Counted from the stretch's first letter, positions 35,651-45,609 are shown. The stretch: DNA of 57,884 bases from Thiobacillus sp. 0-1251 (GCA_001899305.1 MKWL01000005.1:101639-159522), one strand, 5' to 3'. Numbers and translations are program-made. The notes: generated from the sequence alone by a model not told the origin.

Positions 35651-38600
35651 GCCTTTCACTCGGGCGACGCCTCAAGATTCGCGCTACGGTGCACGTGGCC
35701 GGGGAGCCGATTCCCTTCTTCTGGCCCATGCGGACCTTCATCCACCACAATCCGCTCTATGGCCTGGAGCACTTGCCGTTCGAACAGGCGGTTGGCGAGG
35801 GCGAGCGCCTGTTCCATGCGCGCGGCTTCCTGCCGCGCCCGATCCAGCAGCGGTATCTGGCCTCGGGCAAGATCGATCTCGCCGCGCTGGAGGATCAGGT
35901 CGAGCGCTTTCTGGCCACACAGCCGGACATCGCCGGGTTCAACCAGCGCCGCCTGCTGATGACGCTCCTCACCGAAATCGAGCAGCCGATCGGCGCGCCG
36001 CCTTCGCTCGCCGACGCCGTCGACGTTCACGCCGCGCTGGCCGGTTTTGCCCTGCCGGCGCGCAAGATCGACGACGTCGCACTGGCGGCGCAGGTCGGCG
36101 CCGACATGCCGCCCGGTCGCCCGCTCTACGCCATCGTGGACATGCTCTTCGGTACCGAGATCGGCGCGACGCTGAATGAATTGGTGATCAAGAGCTGCCT
36201 CGATTTCTTCGATGAGGGGCAGTCGGTGTGGCAGATGCCGGGGCGCGAAAAAGGCCTGTTCGCCGCCTGGACCGCAGTGGCGCAACGCAACCTACGCTTG
36301 TTCATCCGGGGGCTGCACATCAAGCGCATCCTCGCCGTCGACGACACCCCGGAAGGCATCATCAGCCACGTCATGGACGAACTGGGCGTGCCCGAGGACG
36401 ACTGGAAAAGCCACTTTGCTTGCGAACTCACCCGCCTGCATGGCTGGGCGGGCTTCATCCGCTGGCGCGCCGGCGCCAAGCACTACCACTGGTCCCGACA
36501 CTATCCGGCCGATCTGGTCGACTACCTGGCCATTCGGCTCGTGCTGGGACTTGCGCTTCTGCGCGAGCATGCACAGCGGAAGAGCGTGCCGGACACCCTC
36601 ACCGGGCTTGCGCGTTTCGTCGAGGCCCATCCGGCAGAAGCCTATTTGCGACGCGAGTTTCATGGCGGCCATGTATTGCCGGAAATGGCGCATGCCGTAG
36701 AGGACGCCATCGCTTCGCGGCGCGGATCGCGCATTGCGCGTGTGCTGCCGCAATACCTGGCGCGCAAGCGCGAACACGAGGTAAGAGGGCTTGCCTCCGC
36801 ATTGCGCAGGCTAGCGGACAAGGCCGGAATGGCTGATGCCATGCAGCGATTGGGGCCGGAGGATCTGGCCAGGCTCACTTCAACGCTCGCCCGCTTCGAA
36901 CAGGCGGAAGGCCGCATGTGGCTGGGCGCGCTGGAGGCCCGCACCATGGACCGGCTGCTGCAGGGGATGGATCTGTCGCGGCCCGTGCCACGCGAAAAGC
37001 GGCCGTTCGCGCAGCTCATGTTCTGCATCGATGTGCGTTCGGAACGCATCCGGCGCCATCTCGAAAAGATCGGGGATTGCCAGACTTTCGGTATCGCCGG
37101 TTTCTTCGGCATACCGGTGAGCTTCATCGGCCTGGAGAAAGGCAGCGAAACCCATCTCTGCCCGGTGGTGGCCAGTCCCAAGAACGTGGTGCTGGAGCTG
37201 GCGATCGCGCGCGGCGTGGACGAACAGGCCTTCGTCTCGTCGCTGGAACAGGTTGTCCACGACCTGAAGGCCTCGGTGCTTTCGCCCTTCATCACGGTGG
37301 AGGCGATCGGCTTGCTGTTCGGGTTCGACATGTTCGGCAAGAGCCTCGCGCCGCTCGCCTACAGCCGCTGGCGCCAGCGGCTGAATCCGGGCAAATCGGA
37401 TAGCCGATTGTTGCTGGACAAGCTGAGTCGAGAGCAGGCGGACTCCATCATCCGTTCGCTGCAGCGTGCGCTGATCGTCAAGGCCATCGTGAGGGAACTG
37501 GGCCTGCAACGGGAGACGATCACCGACGGCATGATTCGTGAATTACGGGAAACCGCCTTGGGCAATCGCGAGAGTTCGACCGAATTCGCACGCCATTTCA
37601 ATCTGGACACCCATACCGAGTCGGCTTTCATCGCGCGCCTGCGCACGGTCTATCGCATCGACCGCGGCTATGCGCGGATGCAGATGGAAAGGCTGGGGCG
37701 CATCGGCTTTACGTTGGACGAACAATTGAACTTCGTCGGCACGGCATTGCGCTCCATCGGCCTGATCGAAGGGTTCTCGCGATTCGTGTTGCTGGTAGGC
37801 CATGGCAGCACGTCCGAGAACAATCCCTACGAATCCGCGCTGGATTGCGGCGCCTGCGGCGGCAATCACGGCATCGTCAATGCACGGGTGCTCGCACAGA
37901 TCGCCAACAAGTCGGCGGTACGCGAAGGACTGCGTGGACAGGGCATCGACATCCCGGATGACACCTGGTTCGTCCCTGCATTCCACAACACCACGACAGA
38001 CTGCATCCAGCTACACGACATGGATCTGCTGCCGCCCAGCCATCTGGTCTATGTCGACCGGCTCAGCAGCAACCTGCAATCCGCCACCCGGCTCAGCGCG
38101 GCGGAGCGCATGCCGACGCTGGAGCCGGAGAACGCCGGTATCGATCCGGCGAAGGCATACCGCAACGCCCAGAGGAATGCATCGGACTGGTCCCAGGTGC
38201 GTCCGGAGTGGGGCCTGTCGCGCAACATCGGATGCGTCATCGGCCGCCGGCACCTGACCGAGCAGATGGATATGGAGGGGCGGGTCTTCCTGCAGTCGTA
38301 TGACTACAGCATCGATCCCAAGGGCCGTCTTCTCGAAAACATTCTATCCGGAGCGCTGGTGGTCGGGCAGTGGATCAACATGGAGCACTACTTCTCGACA
38401 GTGGACAACGAGCATTACGGCAGCGGCAGCAAGGTTTACCACAACGTCGCCGGACGCTTCGGCGTCATGACCGGCAACCTCAGCGACCTGCGTACCGGGC
38501 TGCCGGCACAGACCGTCCTCAAGGACGGCCTGCCCTATCACGAGCCCATGCGTCTGCTCACCTTCATCGACGCGCCCTTCGACCTGGCCAGACGCGCCAT

Positions 38601-38766
38601 CGAGAGCGTCGTCCAGGTCAAGAATCTTGTCTACAACGGCTGGGTTCGCATGGCCATCGTGGACCCGGAGACCGGGATATGCCATCTGTACGAAGATGGC
38701 GGCTGGCGGCAGCAAACGATGGGGGCCGCCGACACAAGCGAAGAATTCAAGGAGCTCGCAGCATGA
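35647..38766 (+). CDS. dabA: DabA-type CO2-hydrating subunit of DAB Ci pump 1 (long form)
   Basis: A 1039-residue UPF0753/DUF2309 protein, the peripheral subunit that hydrates CO2 to bicarbonate in a beta-carbonic-anhydrase-like site. The zinc and catalytic residues are present: Cys460 and Asp462 (FCIDVRSE), His719 (LVGHGS) and Cys734 (LDCGACGG), matching Cys351, Asp353, His524 and Cys539 reported for H. neapolitanus DabA. The 15-residue spacing between His and the last Cys is identical. It is about 210 residues longer than the second DabA here. The start overlaps the previous stop, and the stop overlaps the PII-like gene. Confidence 0.93.
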   Translation: MSLSLGRRLKIRATVHVAGEPIPFFWPMRTFIHHNPLYGLEHLPFEQAVGEGERLFHARGFLPRPIQQRYLASGKIDLAALEDQVERFLATQPDIAGFNQRRLLMTLLTEIEQPIGAPPSLADAVDVHAALAGFALPARKIDDVALAAQVGADMPPGRPLYAIVDMLFGTEIGATLNELVIKSCLDFFDEGQSVWQMPGREKGLFAAWTAVAQRNLRLFIRGLHIKRILAVDDTPEGIISHVMDELGVPEDDWKSHFACELTRLHGWAGFIRWRAGAKHYHWSRHYPADLVDYLAIRLVLGLALLREHAQRKSVPDTLTGLARFVEAHPAEAYLRREFHGGHVLPEMAHAVEDAIASRRGSRIARVLPQYLARKREHEVRGLASALRRLADKAGMADAMQRLGPEDLARLTSTLARFEQAEGRMWLGALEARTMDRLLQGMDLSRPVPREKRPFAQLMFCIDVRSERIRRHLEKIGDCQTFGIAGFFGIPVSFIGLEKGSETHLCPVVASPKNVVLELAIARGVDEQAFVSSLEQVVHDLKASVLSPFITVEAIGLLFGFDMFGKSLAPLAYSRWRQRLNPGKSDSRLLLDKLSREQADSIIRSLQRALIVKAIVRELGLQRETITDGMIRELRETALGNRESSTEFARHFNLDTHTESAFIARLRTVYRIDRGYARMQMERLGRIGFTLDEQLNFVGTALRSIGLIEGFSRFVLLVGHGSTSENNPYESALDCGACGGNHGIVNARVLAQIANKSAVREGLRGQGIDIPDDTWFVPAFHNTTTDCIQLHDMDLLPPSHLVYVDRLSSNLQSATRLSAAERMPTLEPENAGIDPAKAYRNAQRNASDWSQVRPEWGLSRNIGCVIGRRHLTEQMDMEGRVFLQSYDYSIDPKGRLLENILSGALVVGQWINMEHYFSTVDNEHYGSGSKVYHNVAGRFGVMTGNLSDLRTGLPAQTVLKDGLPYHEPMRLLTFIDAPFDLARRAIESVVQVKNLVYNGWVRMAIVDPETGICHLYEDGGWRQQTMGAADTSEEFKELAA

Positions 38767-39089
38767 AAAACCTCAACTTCAGTCCCCTCAAGAAACTGGA
38801 GATCATTCTCGAAGGCGCCCATCAGGAATTTGCCACCGATCTGCTGGACCGGGCGGGTGTCAGCGGCTACACCATCGTCAACAACCTGTCGGGCAAGGGG
38901 CGCCACGGCTTTCACGAAGGCCACCTGATGTTCAACGAGGAGGCCGTGCTGATCATGATCATCGTTGCCGTACCGGAAGAACTGGTGAAACCCATCCTTG
39001 AGGGCTATGCGCCTTTTTTCAGCGAACACACCGGCGTCGTGTTCATCTCGGACATCCAGGTCACCCGATTGGTGAAGTTCAAGAGCTAG
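38763..39089 (+). CDS. PII-like (CPII/SbtB-type) regulatory protein
   Basis: A 108-residue ferredoxin-like-fold protein resembling carboxysome-associated PII proteins, such as the bicarbonate-responsive CPII of Thiomonas. The fold pattern is beta (KKLEIILEG), helix (ATDLLDRAG), beta (GYTIVNNLSGKG), a T-loop-like stretch around residues 40-55 and a final strand (VFISDIQVTRL). Its ATG overlaps the dabA stop (ATGA), so stoichiometric production with the pump is likely. It probably senses adenylate or bicarbonate and gates DAB 1, by analogy with SbtB on SbtA. Confidence 0.85.
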   Translation: MKNLNFSPLKKLEIILEGAHQEFATDLLDRAGVSGYTIVNNLSGKGRHGFHEGHLMFNEEAVLIMIIVAVPEELVKPILEGYAPFFSEHTGVVFISDIQVTRLVKFKS

Positions 39090-39213
39090 AAACGCGCGGG
39101 ACAGGGTCCTGCGAGCGACACCCTGTGCTGCGCGGATGGGCCGCCGTCCCGCCATTCCGCTTCGGCGTATAACCTGGGCGATGCGTGTGGCCTGTAGCAT
39201 CCGCCCCGGCTTA

Positions 39214-40122
39214 CTAGTTCCTCGGTTTGAGCAATTGCACATGCGTCCGCAGGAATTCCAGAAATGCATTCGCCACCACCGATAGCTGCTTGTCCCGCGG
39301 GCGTACCACGTACCAGTAGCGTTTGATCGGGAAACCCTCGACATTGAGAACCGCCACTTCCGTCTGGTTGGGATCGAGGCTCAGGGTGCTCTGGGACAAG
39401 AGCGCCAGCCCCAGGCCGCCGGCAATCGCCTGCTTGATCGCCTCGTTGCTGCCCAATTCCATCTTGATTTTCAGCGGCATGTCCCGTTCCTGAAACACGC
39501 GCTCGACGGTGAGCCGCGTGCCCGAGCCGCGTTCGCGCACGATGAAGGGTTCGTTGGCCAGATGCGCGAAGGGAATACGCTTGCGTCGCGCCAAAGGATG
39601 CGACGCCGGCGCCAGCACCACCAGCGGATTTTCCAGGAATGGCTCGCACTCGATGTCCAGCCCATCCGGCGGCACGCCCATGACGTAGAGATCGTCCTGA
39701 TTGCGCGCGAGGCGTTCCAGCAGGCGGTCACGGTTGACCACCTCCATCGCGATGTCGATGCCCGGGTACTGCGCACAGAACGGACCCAGCAGCCGCGGCA
39801 TGAAGTATTTGGCGGTCGTCACCGCGGCGATTCGCAACCGGCCCTGCTTGATGCCCTTGAGGTCGGCGACGGTCTGTTCGAAACAACCCCAGGTCTCCAG
39901 CCAGTCGGCGCAGGTGGCGTAGAGCTGCTCGCCAGCCTCGGTGAGGAAAATCTTCTTGCCGATCTGCTCCAGCAGCGGCAGCCCGACTTCCTCATGCAGC
40001 AGGCGGATCTGTTTCGACACCGTCGGCTGCGTGACGTGCAGTTCCTCCGCCGCGCGCGAGAAATTCTTCAGGCGTGCCACGGCCTCGAAGGTCCGCAGCT
40101 GGCGCAAGCTGACATGCATCAT
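39214..40122 (-). CDS. CbbR-type LysR regulator 2
   Basis: A 302-residue LysR protein close to CbbR (SLRQLRTFEAVARLKNFSRA; TQPTVSKQIRLLHEE). It is divergent from the second DAB module and convergent with the end of the first, so its most likely target is dabB-dabA 2. Two start codons in tandem (40122 and 40119) are possible. The effector domain keeps the CbbR-like segment GSGTRLTVERVF. Confidence 0.9.
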   Translation of the reverse strand: MMHVSLRQLRTFEAVARLKNFSRAAEELHVTQPTVSKQIRLLHEEVGLPLLEQIGKKIFLTEAGEQLYATCADWLETWGCFEQTVADLKGIKQGRLRIAAVTTAKYFMPRLLGPFCAQYPGIDIAMEVVNRDRLLERLARNQDDLYVMGVPPDGLDIECEPFLENPLVVLAPASHPLARRKRIPFAHLANEPFIVRERGSGTRLTVERVFQERDMPLKIKMELGSNEAIKQAIAGGLGLALLSQSTLSLDPNQTEVAVLNVEGFPIKRYWYVVRPRDKQLSVVANAFLEFLRTHVQLLKPRN

Positions 40123-40141
40123 GGGACGATCCCTCCGTTTT

Positions 40142-40195
40142 GATATTGCCTAAAGGCTATCATTTTTATAACAACTATTCATTAGTGTTTTAGTA
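40142..40195. promoter_or_regulatory. Candidate CbbR-type sites before DAB module 2
   Basis: An imperfect dyad GATA..GCCT-AA-AGGC..TATC spans 40142-40161. A CTATTCATTAG quasi-palindrome follows near 40175-40190. ATTCA...TTAGTG here also occurs in the site before the carboxysome operon (46585-46604), which suggests that the paralogous LysR proteins share recognition features. Confidence 0.45.
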
Positions 40196-40266
40196 GGGTA
40201 TTCCCTAGACTCGGCGCCAGGACGTCAAGAAGACGCTCCACTTGTCAACCCGCAAGGAGCCCAGCC

Positions 40267-41892
40267 ATGCCACCGACACTGAGTTCGTTCATTCCCGCCC
40301 TCGTCCTGTTCGCACCCGCACTGCTCTGGGGGGTCGGGTTCACGCCGGCCAGCTTCGCCAACGCCCGACCGCGCCTGATGGCGCAGATGAACATCGGCGC
40401 CGCGTGGCTGGTGTTCGCAGGCGCCCTGGTGGCGGCAGTCGCACACCTCTTCGACACACCTCACGCCTGGACGCTGTTCTCGCTCGCCCTGCCCGGCGAC
40501 ATCGGCGCCTTCTCCATCGGTACTTACGTCAACAGCGTCACCGTGATCATGCTGCTGCTGGTGTCCTTCGTCGGCGCCATCGTGTCGCGCTATGCGCGGA
40601 ACTACCTGGACGGCGATCCGAACCAGGGCCATTTCCACAAGTGGCTCACGCTTACGCTGGCCTCGATCCTGACTTTGATCGTGTCGGGCAACCTGCTCAT
40701 GTTCTCGCTGGCCTGGATCGCTACCAGCCTGTGCCTGCACCAGCTGCTGATGTTCTATCGCGAGCGGCCGGCTGCGGTGTTGTCGGCGCACAAGAAGTTC
40801 ATCGCCAGCCGCATCGGCGATGCGAGCCTGCTGTTGGCGATCTTCCTGATCGGCTCGACGCTGCACACGCTGGAATTCAGCGAGATCTTCGAACGCATGG
40901 CGGCCATGGACGGCGCGCTGCCCGCGGCACTGCAGGCCGCGAGCCTGCTGATCGTCGTGAGCGCGGCGCTCAAGTCAGCGCAGTTTCCGTTCCACGGCTG
41001 GCTGATCCAGGTGATGGAAGCGCCCACGCCGGTGTCCGCCCTGCTGCACGCGGGCATCGTCAACGCCGGCGCCTTCCTCGTCATCCGCATGAGCCCGATC
41101 ATGTCGCACTCCGGCACGGCCATGGCCGCGCTGGCCATCATCGGCCTGGTGACGCTGACCCTCGCCTCGCTGGTCATGCTGACGCAGACCAGCATCAAGG
41201 TGTCGCTCGCCTGGTCCACCACGGCGCAGATGGGCTTCATGTTGCTGGAGTGCGGCCTCGGCCTGTACAGCCTGGCCATGCTGCACCTCGTCGCGCACTC
41301 GCTGTACAAGGCCCATGCCTTCCTCGCCTCGGGCAGCGGCGTCGACGCCTTCCGCGCGCCGGTCATCCGCTACGAGTCGAAGGGCTTCCAGTTCGGCCAG
41401 TTGCTGCTCGCGTTGATCATCGCCAGCGCCATGGCGGTGGGCGTGGGCGCCGCGTTCGGCGTGACCTGGCAGCAGCAGCCCGCCCTCATTGCCGCCGGCA
41501 CCATCGTCGCCATCGCGGTGAGCCAGCTCATGCTGCAGACCGCGACCCTGCTCGGCAACGCTGCCGCGCTGCTGCGAGCCGTCGGGCTCAGTGCTGTCGT
41601 GTCCATTGCCTACTTCATCCTGCACGCGCTGTTCGATCATGCCCTGCATGGCAGTGTGCTGCCGCTGCGCGACGCCGCCAGTGCGTTCCAGGCCGTGCTC
41701 GTGCCGCTGACCATCGCCGCCTTCGTCGGTCTGCTGCTGATGCAGCAGTTCATCAAGGCCGCGCATTCGAATCTGCGCGACACGCTGTACCTGCATCTTT
41801 ATAACGGGCTGTACATCGACGTGTACATCACGCGGCTGTTGCAGCGTGTCTGGCCCGCCCCCCTTCAACCCGCCCACAGCCAGGGAGCCTGA
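40267..41892 (+). CDS. dabB: DabB-type proton-conducting subunit of DAB Ci pump 2
   Basis: A 541-residue NuoL-like membrane protein. The characteristic segments are FPFHGWLIQVMEAPTPVSAL, then LHAGIVNAGAFLVIR, and TSIKVSLAWSTTAQMGFML. CAAGGAG precedes the start by about eight bases. dabA starts 2 bp after its stop. It differs clearly from the DabB of module 1, so the two pumps are not recent duplicates. Confidence 0.92.
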   Translation: MPPTLSSFIPALVLFAPALLWGVGFTPASFANARPRLMAQMNIGAAWLVFAGALVAAVAHLFDTPHAWTLFSLALPGDIGAFSIGTYVNSVTVIMLLLVSFVGAIVSRYARNYLDGDPNQGHFHKWLTLTLASILTLIVSGNLLMFSLAWIATSLCLHQLLMFYRERPAAVLSAHKKFIASRIGDASLLLAIFLIGSTLHTLEFSEIFERMAAMDGALPAALQAASLLIVVSAALKSAQFPFHGWLIQVMEAPTPVSALLHAGIVNAGAFLVIRMSPIMSHSGTAMAALAIIGLVTLTLASLVMLTQTSIKVSLAWSTTAQMGFMLLECGLGLYSLAMLHLVAHSLYKAHAFLASGSGVDAFRAPVIRYESKGFQFGQLLLALIIASAMAVGVGAAFGVTWQQQPALIAAGTIVAIAVSQLMLQTATLLGNAAALLRAVGLSAVVSIAYFILHALFDHALHGSVLPLRDAASAFQAVLVPLTIAAFVGLLLMQQFIKAAHSNLRDTLYLHLYNGLYIDVYITRLLQRVWPAPLQPAHSQGA

Positions 41893-41894
41893 CC

Positions 41895-44375
41895 ATGAAC
41901 ATGACTGACGCCATCTTCGCGAAGGAATCCACGGACGAACTCGACCGCCGCATCGATGCCGCGTGCGCACGCATCGCACCGTTGTGGCCGCTGAAGCACT
42001 TCGTCGCGGTCAACCCCTTCTTCGGCCTCATCGACCACAGCTTCCAGGACGCCTCCGACACCCTGGCGCGCATCACCGGCAGCAGCCTCTACATGCCGCG
42101 CGCCTACTTCCGGGAGCAGCTCGCGAACGGCCGCATCACGCACGAAGACATCGAACAGGCCATCGAACGCTGCGGCAGCCCGCTCGACGCGGTCGCGGTG
42201 GAGCATGCGCTGGCCACCGAAGCGCCGCAGCCCAAGATGGGCATGGCCTCGGTGAGCGAGGTGCTCGACCGCGTGGAAGGCGGCATCTGGACCAGCTTTG
42301 TCACCGAGCGCATCAGCCTGCATTGCGCCGCCTATTTCGACCTCGGCCAGGCCATGGTGGGCATGCCGTGGCGGACGCTGTCCCTCTATGCCGCCTGGCG
42401 CAAGGCAGCAAGCATCGACCGCAGCCCGGCGATGATGGGCCTGGGTGATTTCCGTGCCGCCGTCGCCAGACTGCCTGCGGAGCCGCGTGCCGCCATCGCC
42501 TGGGCCGTGACCGAGCTGGGCGTGCCCGACGCGGCGGTGGAGCGCTATTTGCACGCCGCCCTCCTGAGCATCGGCGGCTGGGCGGCGTGGGCGCGCTATC
42601 TGCGCTGGCAGGCGGAACTCGCCGGACAGCGCGACGACGCCATCGTCGACCTGCTGGCGATTCGTCTGATGTGGGACGTGCTGCTGTTCAAGGAAAAAAA
42701 CAGCGCGGCGCTGGTCGCACGCTGGCGCGAGATGCTGGCCGCCAGCATGCGGCCGCCGTCCGCCAAGCGCCAGGCCGCGGCCGAGATCGACCGCATTTTG
42801 CTCAACGCGATGGAGATCGGTTTCCAGCGCGGTGTGATCGCCGGGCTCGCCAACCCGGCCCTGTCCGCCCCCGCTGCGCGACCGGCGGTACAGGCGGCGT
42901 TTTGCATCGACGTGCGCTCCGAGGTGTTCCGCCGCTCGCTGGAAACCGTGGCGCCGGGGGTGCAGACCATCGGCTTCGCCGGATTCTTCGGCATCTTCAT
43001 CGAGCACGTGCCGCTGGGCGCCAGCGCGGGCCGCACCCATGTGCCGGTAATCTTTAATCCCGCCTATCACATCCATGACCGGGTCAAGGGCGGCGACGCC
43101 GCGAGCCTCCTCGAGCAGCGGCGCCAGCGCATCGGCCTGTCCAAGGCGTGGAAGGGATTCAAGCTGTCGGCCTCGTCCTGCTTCTCCTTCGTCGAGGCCG
43201 CCGGCCTGAGCTATGGCCCCAAGCTGCTGACCGACAGCTTCGGCTGGACCCGGCCGGTACCCGATCCCAACAGCCAGGGTCTCGCCAGGCAGGACATCGA
43301 CCGCATCGGCCCGACCCTGGAAGCGGTGTCGCAGGCGCAATGCTGCACACATCACGCCGACTCGGGCATCCCGCATAACGATCGGCTCGGCCATGCCGAG
43401 CGCATCCTGCGCGCCATGGCCATGACCGGCAACTTCGGCCGTCTGGTGCTTCTGGCCGGCCACGGCAGCACCACGGTGAACAACCCGCACGCCACCGGAC
43501 TGGACTGCGGCGCCTGCGCCGGCCAGACCGGCGAGGCCAGCGCCCGCGTGGTGGCCGCCCTGATGAACGACCCAGCGGTGCGCCGCGGCCTGCGCGAGCG
43601 AGGCATCGACATTCCGGAGGACACCTGGTTCCTCGCCGGCCTGCACGACACCACCACGGACGAGTTGCGCCTGTATGACACCGACGACGTGCCCAAGGCG
43701 CTGATCCAGGACCTCGCCCGGCTGTGCCAGTGGCTGGAGCAGGCCGGCGACCTCGCGCGCATGGAGCGCGCCGCCATGCTCGGCATCGACAACCTGCCCG
43801 ATCATCGCGTGGCGGCCGATGTGCGCCAGCGCAGCCGCGACTGGTCGCAGGTGCGGCCGGAATGGGCCCTGGCCAACAACGCCGCCTTCATCGCGGCGCC
43901 GCGTCCGCGCACCGCCGGCATGGACCTGGACGGCCGCGCCTTCCTGCATGAATACGTCTGGCAGCAGGACGAGGGCTTCAAGATCCTGGAGCTGATCATG
44001 ACCGCGCCGATGGTGGTAGGGAATTGGATCAACATGCAGTACTACGGCTCGGTGGTGGACAATCTGCGCTTCGGCAGCGGCAACAAGGTGCTGCACAACA
44101 TCGTCGGCGGTGCCATCGGCGTGCTCGAAGGCAACGGCGGCGACCTGCGCGTCGGCCTGCCGCTGCAATCGCTGCACGACGGCAAGCGCTGGGTGCACGA
44201 ACCGCTGCGCCTGTCCGTGTTCATCGAGGCGCCGGAAGCGGCCATGGACGACATCATCGCGCGCCACGACCTGGTGCGGCAGCTGGTGGAGAACGGCTGG
44301 CTGCACTTGTTCCGGATCGGCGAGGATGGGGCCGCGTACCGGCGCGTGGCCAGCGCGAACTGGCAGCCGGCCTGA
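41895..44375 (+). CDS. dabA: DabA-type CO2-hydrating subunit of DAB Ci pump 2
   Basis: An 826-residue DUF2309 protein, close in length to H. neapolitanus DabA2. Active-site residues are Cys337 and Asp339 (FCIDVRSE), His523 (LAGHGS) and Cys538 (LDCGACAG). Conserved segments FVAVNPFFGLIDHSF and RDWSQVRPEWALANNAAFI are present. DabB and DabA should form a membrane-energised CO2-to-bicarbonate converter. A tiny ORF and a PDC-sensor gene follow in the same direction. Confidence 0.95.
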   Translation: MNMTDAIFAKESTDELDRRIDAACARIAPLWPLKHFVAVNPFFGLIDHSFQDASDTLARITGSSLYMPRAYFREQLANGRITHEDIEQAIERCGSPLDAVAVEHALATEAPQPKMGMASVSEVLDRVEGGIWTSFVTERISLHCAAYFDLGQAMVGMPWRTLSLYAAWRKAASIDRSPAMMGLGDFRAAVARLPAEPRAAIAWAVTELGVPDAAVERYLHAALLSIGGWAAWARYLRWQAELAGQRDDAIVDLLAIRLMWDVLLFKEKNSAALVARWREMLAASMRPPSAKRQAAAEIDRILLNAMEIGFQRGVIAGLANPALSAPAARPAVQAAFCIDVRSEVFRRSLETVAPGVQTIGFAGFFGIFIEHVPLGASAGRTHVPVIFNPAYHIHDRVKGGDAASLLEQRRQRIGLSKAWKGFKLSASSCFSFVEAAGLSYGPKLLTDSFGWTRPVPDPNSQGLARQDIDRIGPTLEAVSQAQCCTHHADSGIPHNDRLGHAERILRAMAMTGNFGRLVLLAGHGSTTVNNPHATGLDCGACAGQTGEASARVVAALMNDPAVRRGLRERGIDIPEDTWFLAGLHDTTTDELRLYDTDDVPKALIQDLARLCQWLEQAGDLARMERAAMLGIDNLPDHRVAADVRQRSRDWSQVRPEWALANNAAFIAAPRPRTAGMDLDGRAFLHEYVWQQDEGFKILELIMTAPMVVGNWINMQYYGSVVDNLRFGSGNKVLHNIVGGAIGVLEGNGGDLRVGLPLQSLHDGKRWVHEPLRLSVFIEAPEAAMDDIIARHDLVRQLVENGWLHLFRIGEDGAAYRRVASANWQPA

Positions 44376-44386
44376 GGCAGGGCCGC

Positions 44387-44554
44387 ATGCAGGCTCCGGC
44401 GCACCTCTACGTCGGCGCGCAGATCGCGCTGCTGACCCGTCACGACAAGCAGCGCGTGATCGCGCCGGTACTGGAGGGCGCGCATCGCGAGACGCATCCG
44501 CTCAGTGGACCCCGCCATGCCGATCCCAGGCGCTGCGACATCTGCAATCCCTGA
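44387..44554 (+). CDS. Small ORF (55 aa) after dabA 2; possible DUF6671-like fragment
   Basis: A 55-residue frame starting 11 bp after dabA. The segment IALLTRHDKQRVIAPVLE resembles the start of DUF6671 proteins (LATxHGKExVIAP), which are normally much longer, and the end holds a CDIC pair. It may be a remnant or a real microprotein. It is short and has no strong ribosome-binding site, so the call is tentative. Confidence 0.4.
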   Translation: MQAPAHLYVGAQIALLTRHDKQRVIAPVLEGAHRETHPLSGPRHADPRRCDICNP

Positions 44555-44617
44555 TGCCGGCTCCCCGCGTGCCCCCATACAATGGGAAACCCTTTCCACT
44601 CGAATTTGGAGCCCGTG

Positions 44618-45580
44618 ATGGCAAACGACCTGCAAGCGAGCATCGCGCGCCAGCGAAGCATCCTGAAGAACTGGCTGTCGTCCCCTCTCTCGCATCTCGC
44701 GGAACGCTGTCGCGCGGTCTGGCCCGATCGCCAGGCCCTGGAACAGCGCCTGATGGAGGGGCTGAACGAGCTGCCGTACTGCAAGTATCTCTACATCCTC
44801 GACGGCCATGCCCACCAGCTCACCGCCAACGCCTCGCGCGGCGGCCTGCTGCCGGAACATTTCGGCCGCGACCGCCGCGACCGGCCGTACATGGCCGAGG
44901 CGCTCGCGGGAAGTGCGTTCTCCCTGTCGGAAGCCTACATCAGCCGCAACGCGCGCCGTCCCTCGTTGACGGCCGTGCAGCGCATCGTCACGCCGTCGGG
45001 CGAGCTGCACGGTTATCTCGGTGCGGACTTCGACCTGCGCGAGCTGCCCGCGACCCAGGCGCTGTATGAGCAGCCCCAGCAGTGGGTGCAACTCAAGGGC
45101 GATCCGGCCATTCGCGCCGGGCTGTTTCATCAGGCACGGGTCGCGAGCCCGATGGACGAACGCATCGACGAGGTCCTGGATCTGCTCACCGAACTGATCA
45201 CGGTACACGGCGTGTTCCACGCCAAGCTGCATTTCTCCAGTTCGCGCGCCACCCTGTGGCTGCTGGACGATCCCTACCGCTTCCGCATCCACAACATCGT
45301 CGAACTCACCGATCCCGATCTCTGCCTTGCCTTCCCGCATCGCGAGTACCCAGGCGATGCGGTGGTTCCGGCGGAGAAGGTGCGCGCGATTCTCCAGACT
45401 TTCCGCGACCTGCGGTTCATGGACGAAACGATTTACCTGCGTTCCGGCACGCTGAACATATTCAACGGCATCGTCGGCCTGACGTTCTCCTGCGACGGAT
45501 CGCACTACATGCCGTGGAACGAGTTCCTCGACAAGCGTGTCGAGTTCTGGCTGGGCACGAGCACGCCAGGGGCGGGCTGA
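44618..45580 (+). CDS. PDC/Cache-sensor-domain protein
   Basis: A 320-residue protein. Residues 20-150 resemble a PDC sensor domain (YLYILDGHAHQLTAN, then RDRRDRPYMAEALAG, SEAYISRNARRPSLTAVQRI and a later GYLGADFDLREL), which usually binds small ligands such as carboxylates. There is no clear signal peptide or membrane helix, unlike most chemoreceptors, so it may be cytosolic. The C-terminal half has no output domain I recognise. GGAG precedes ATG 44618; an upstream ATG at 44582 is less likely. It follows DAB 2 and may sense a metabolite for it. Confidence 0.75.
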   Translation: MANDLQASIARQRSILKNWLSSPLSHLAERCRAVWPDRQALEQRLMEGLNELPYCKYLYILDGHAHQLTANASRGGLLPEHFGRDRRDRPYMAEALAGSAFSLSEAYISRNARRPSLTAVQRIVTPSGELHGYLGADFDLRELPATQALYEQPQQWVQLKGDPAIRAGLFHQARVASPMDERIDEVLDLLTELITVHGVFHAKLHFSSSRATLWLLDDPYRFRIHNIVELTDPDLCLAFPHREYPGDAVVPAEKVRAILQTFRDLRFMDETIYLRSGTLNIFNGIVGLTFSCDGSHYMPWNEFLDKRVEFWLGTSTPGAG

Positions 45581-45609
45581 GCAGCCGCCATCCCCCTTCG
45601 TTCGCCAGG

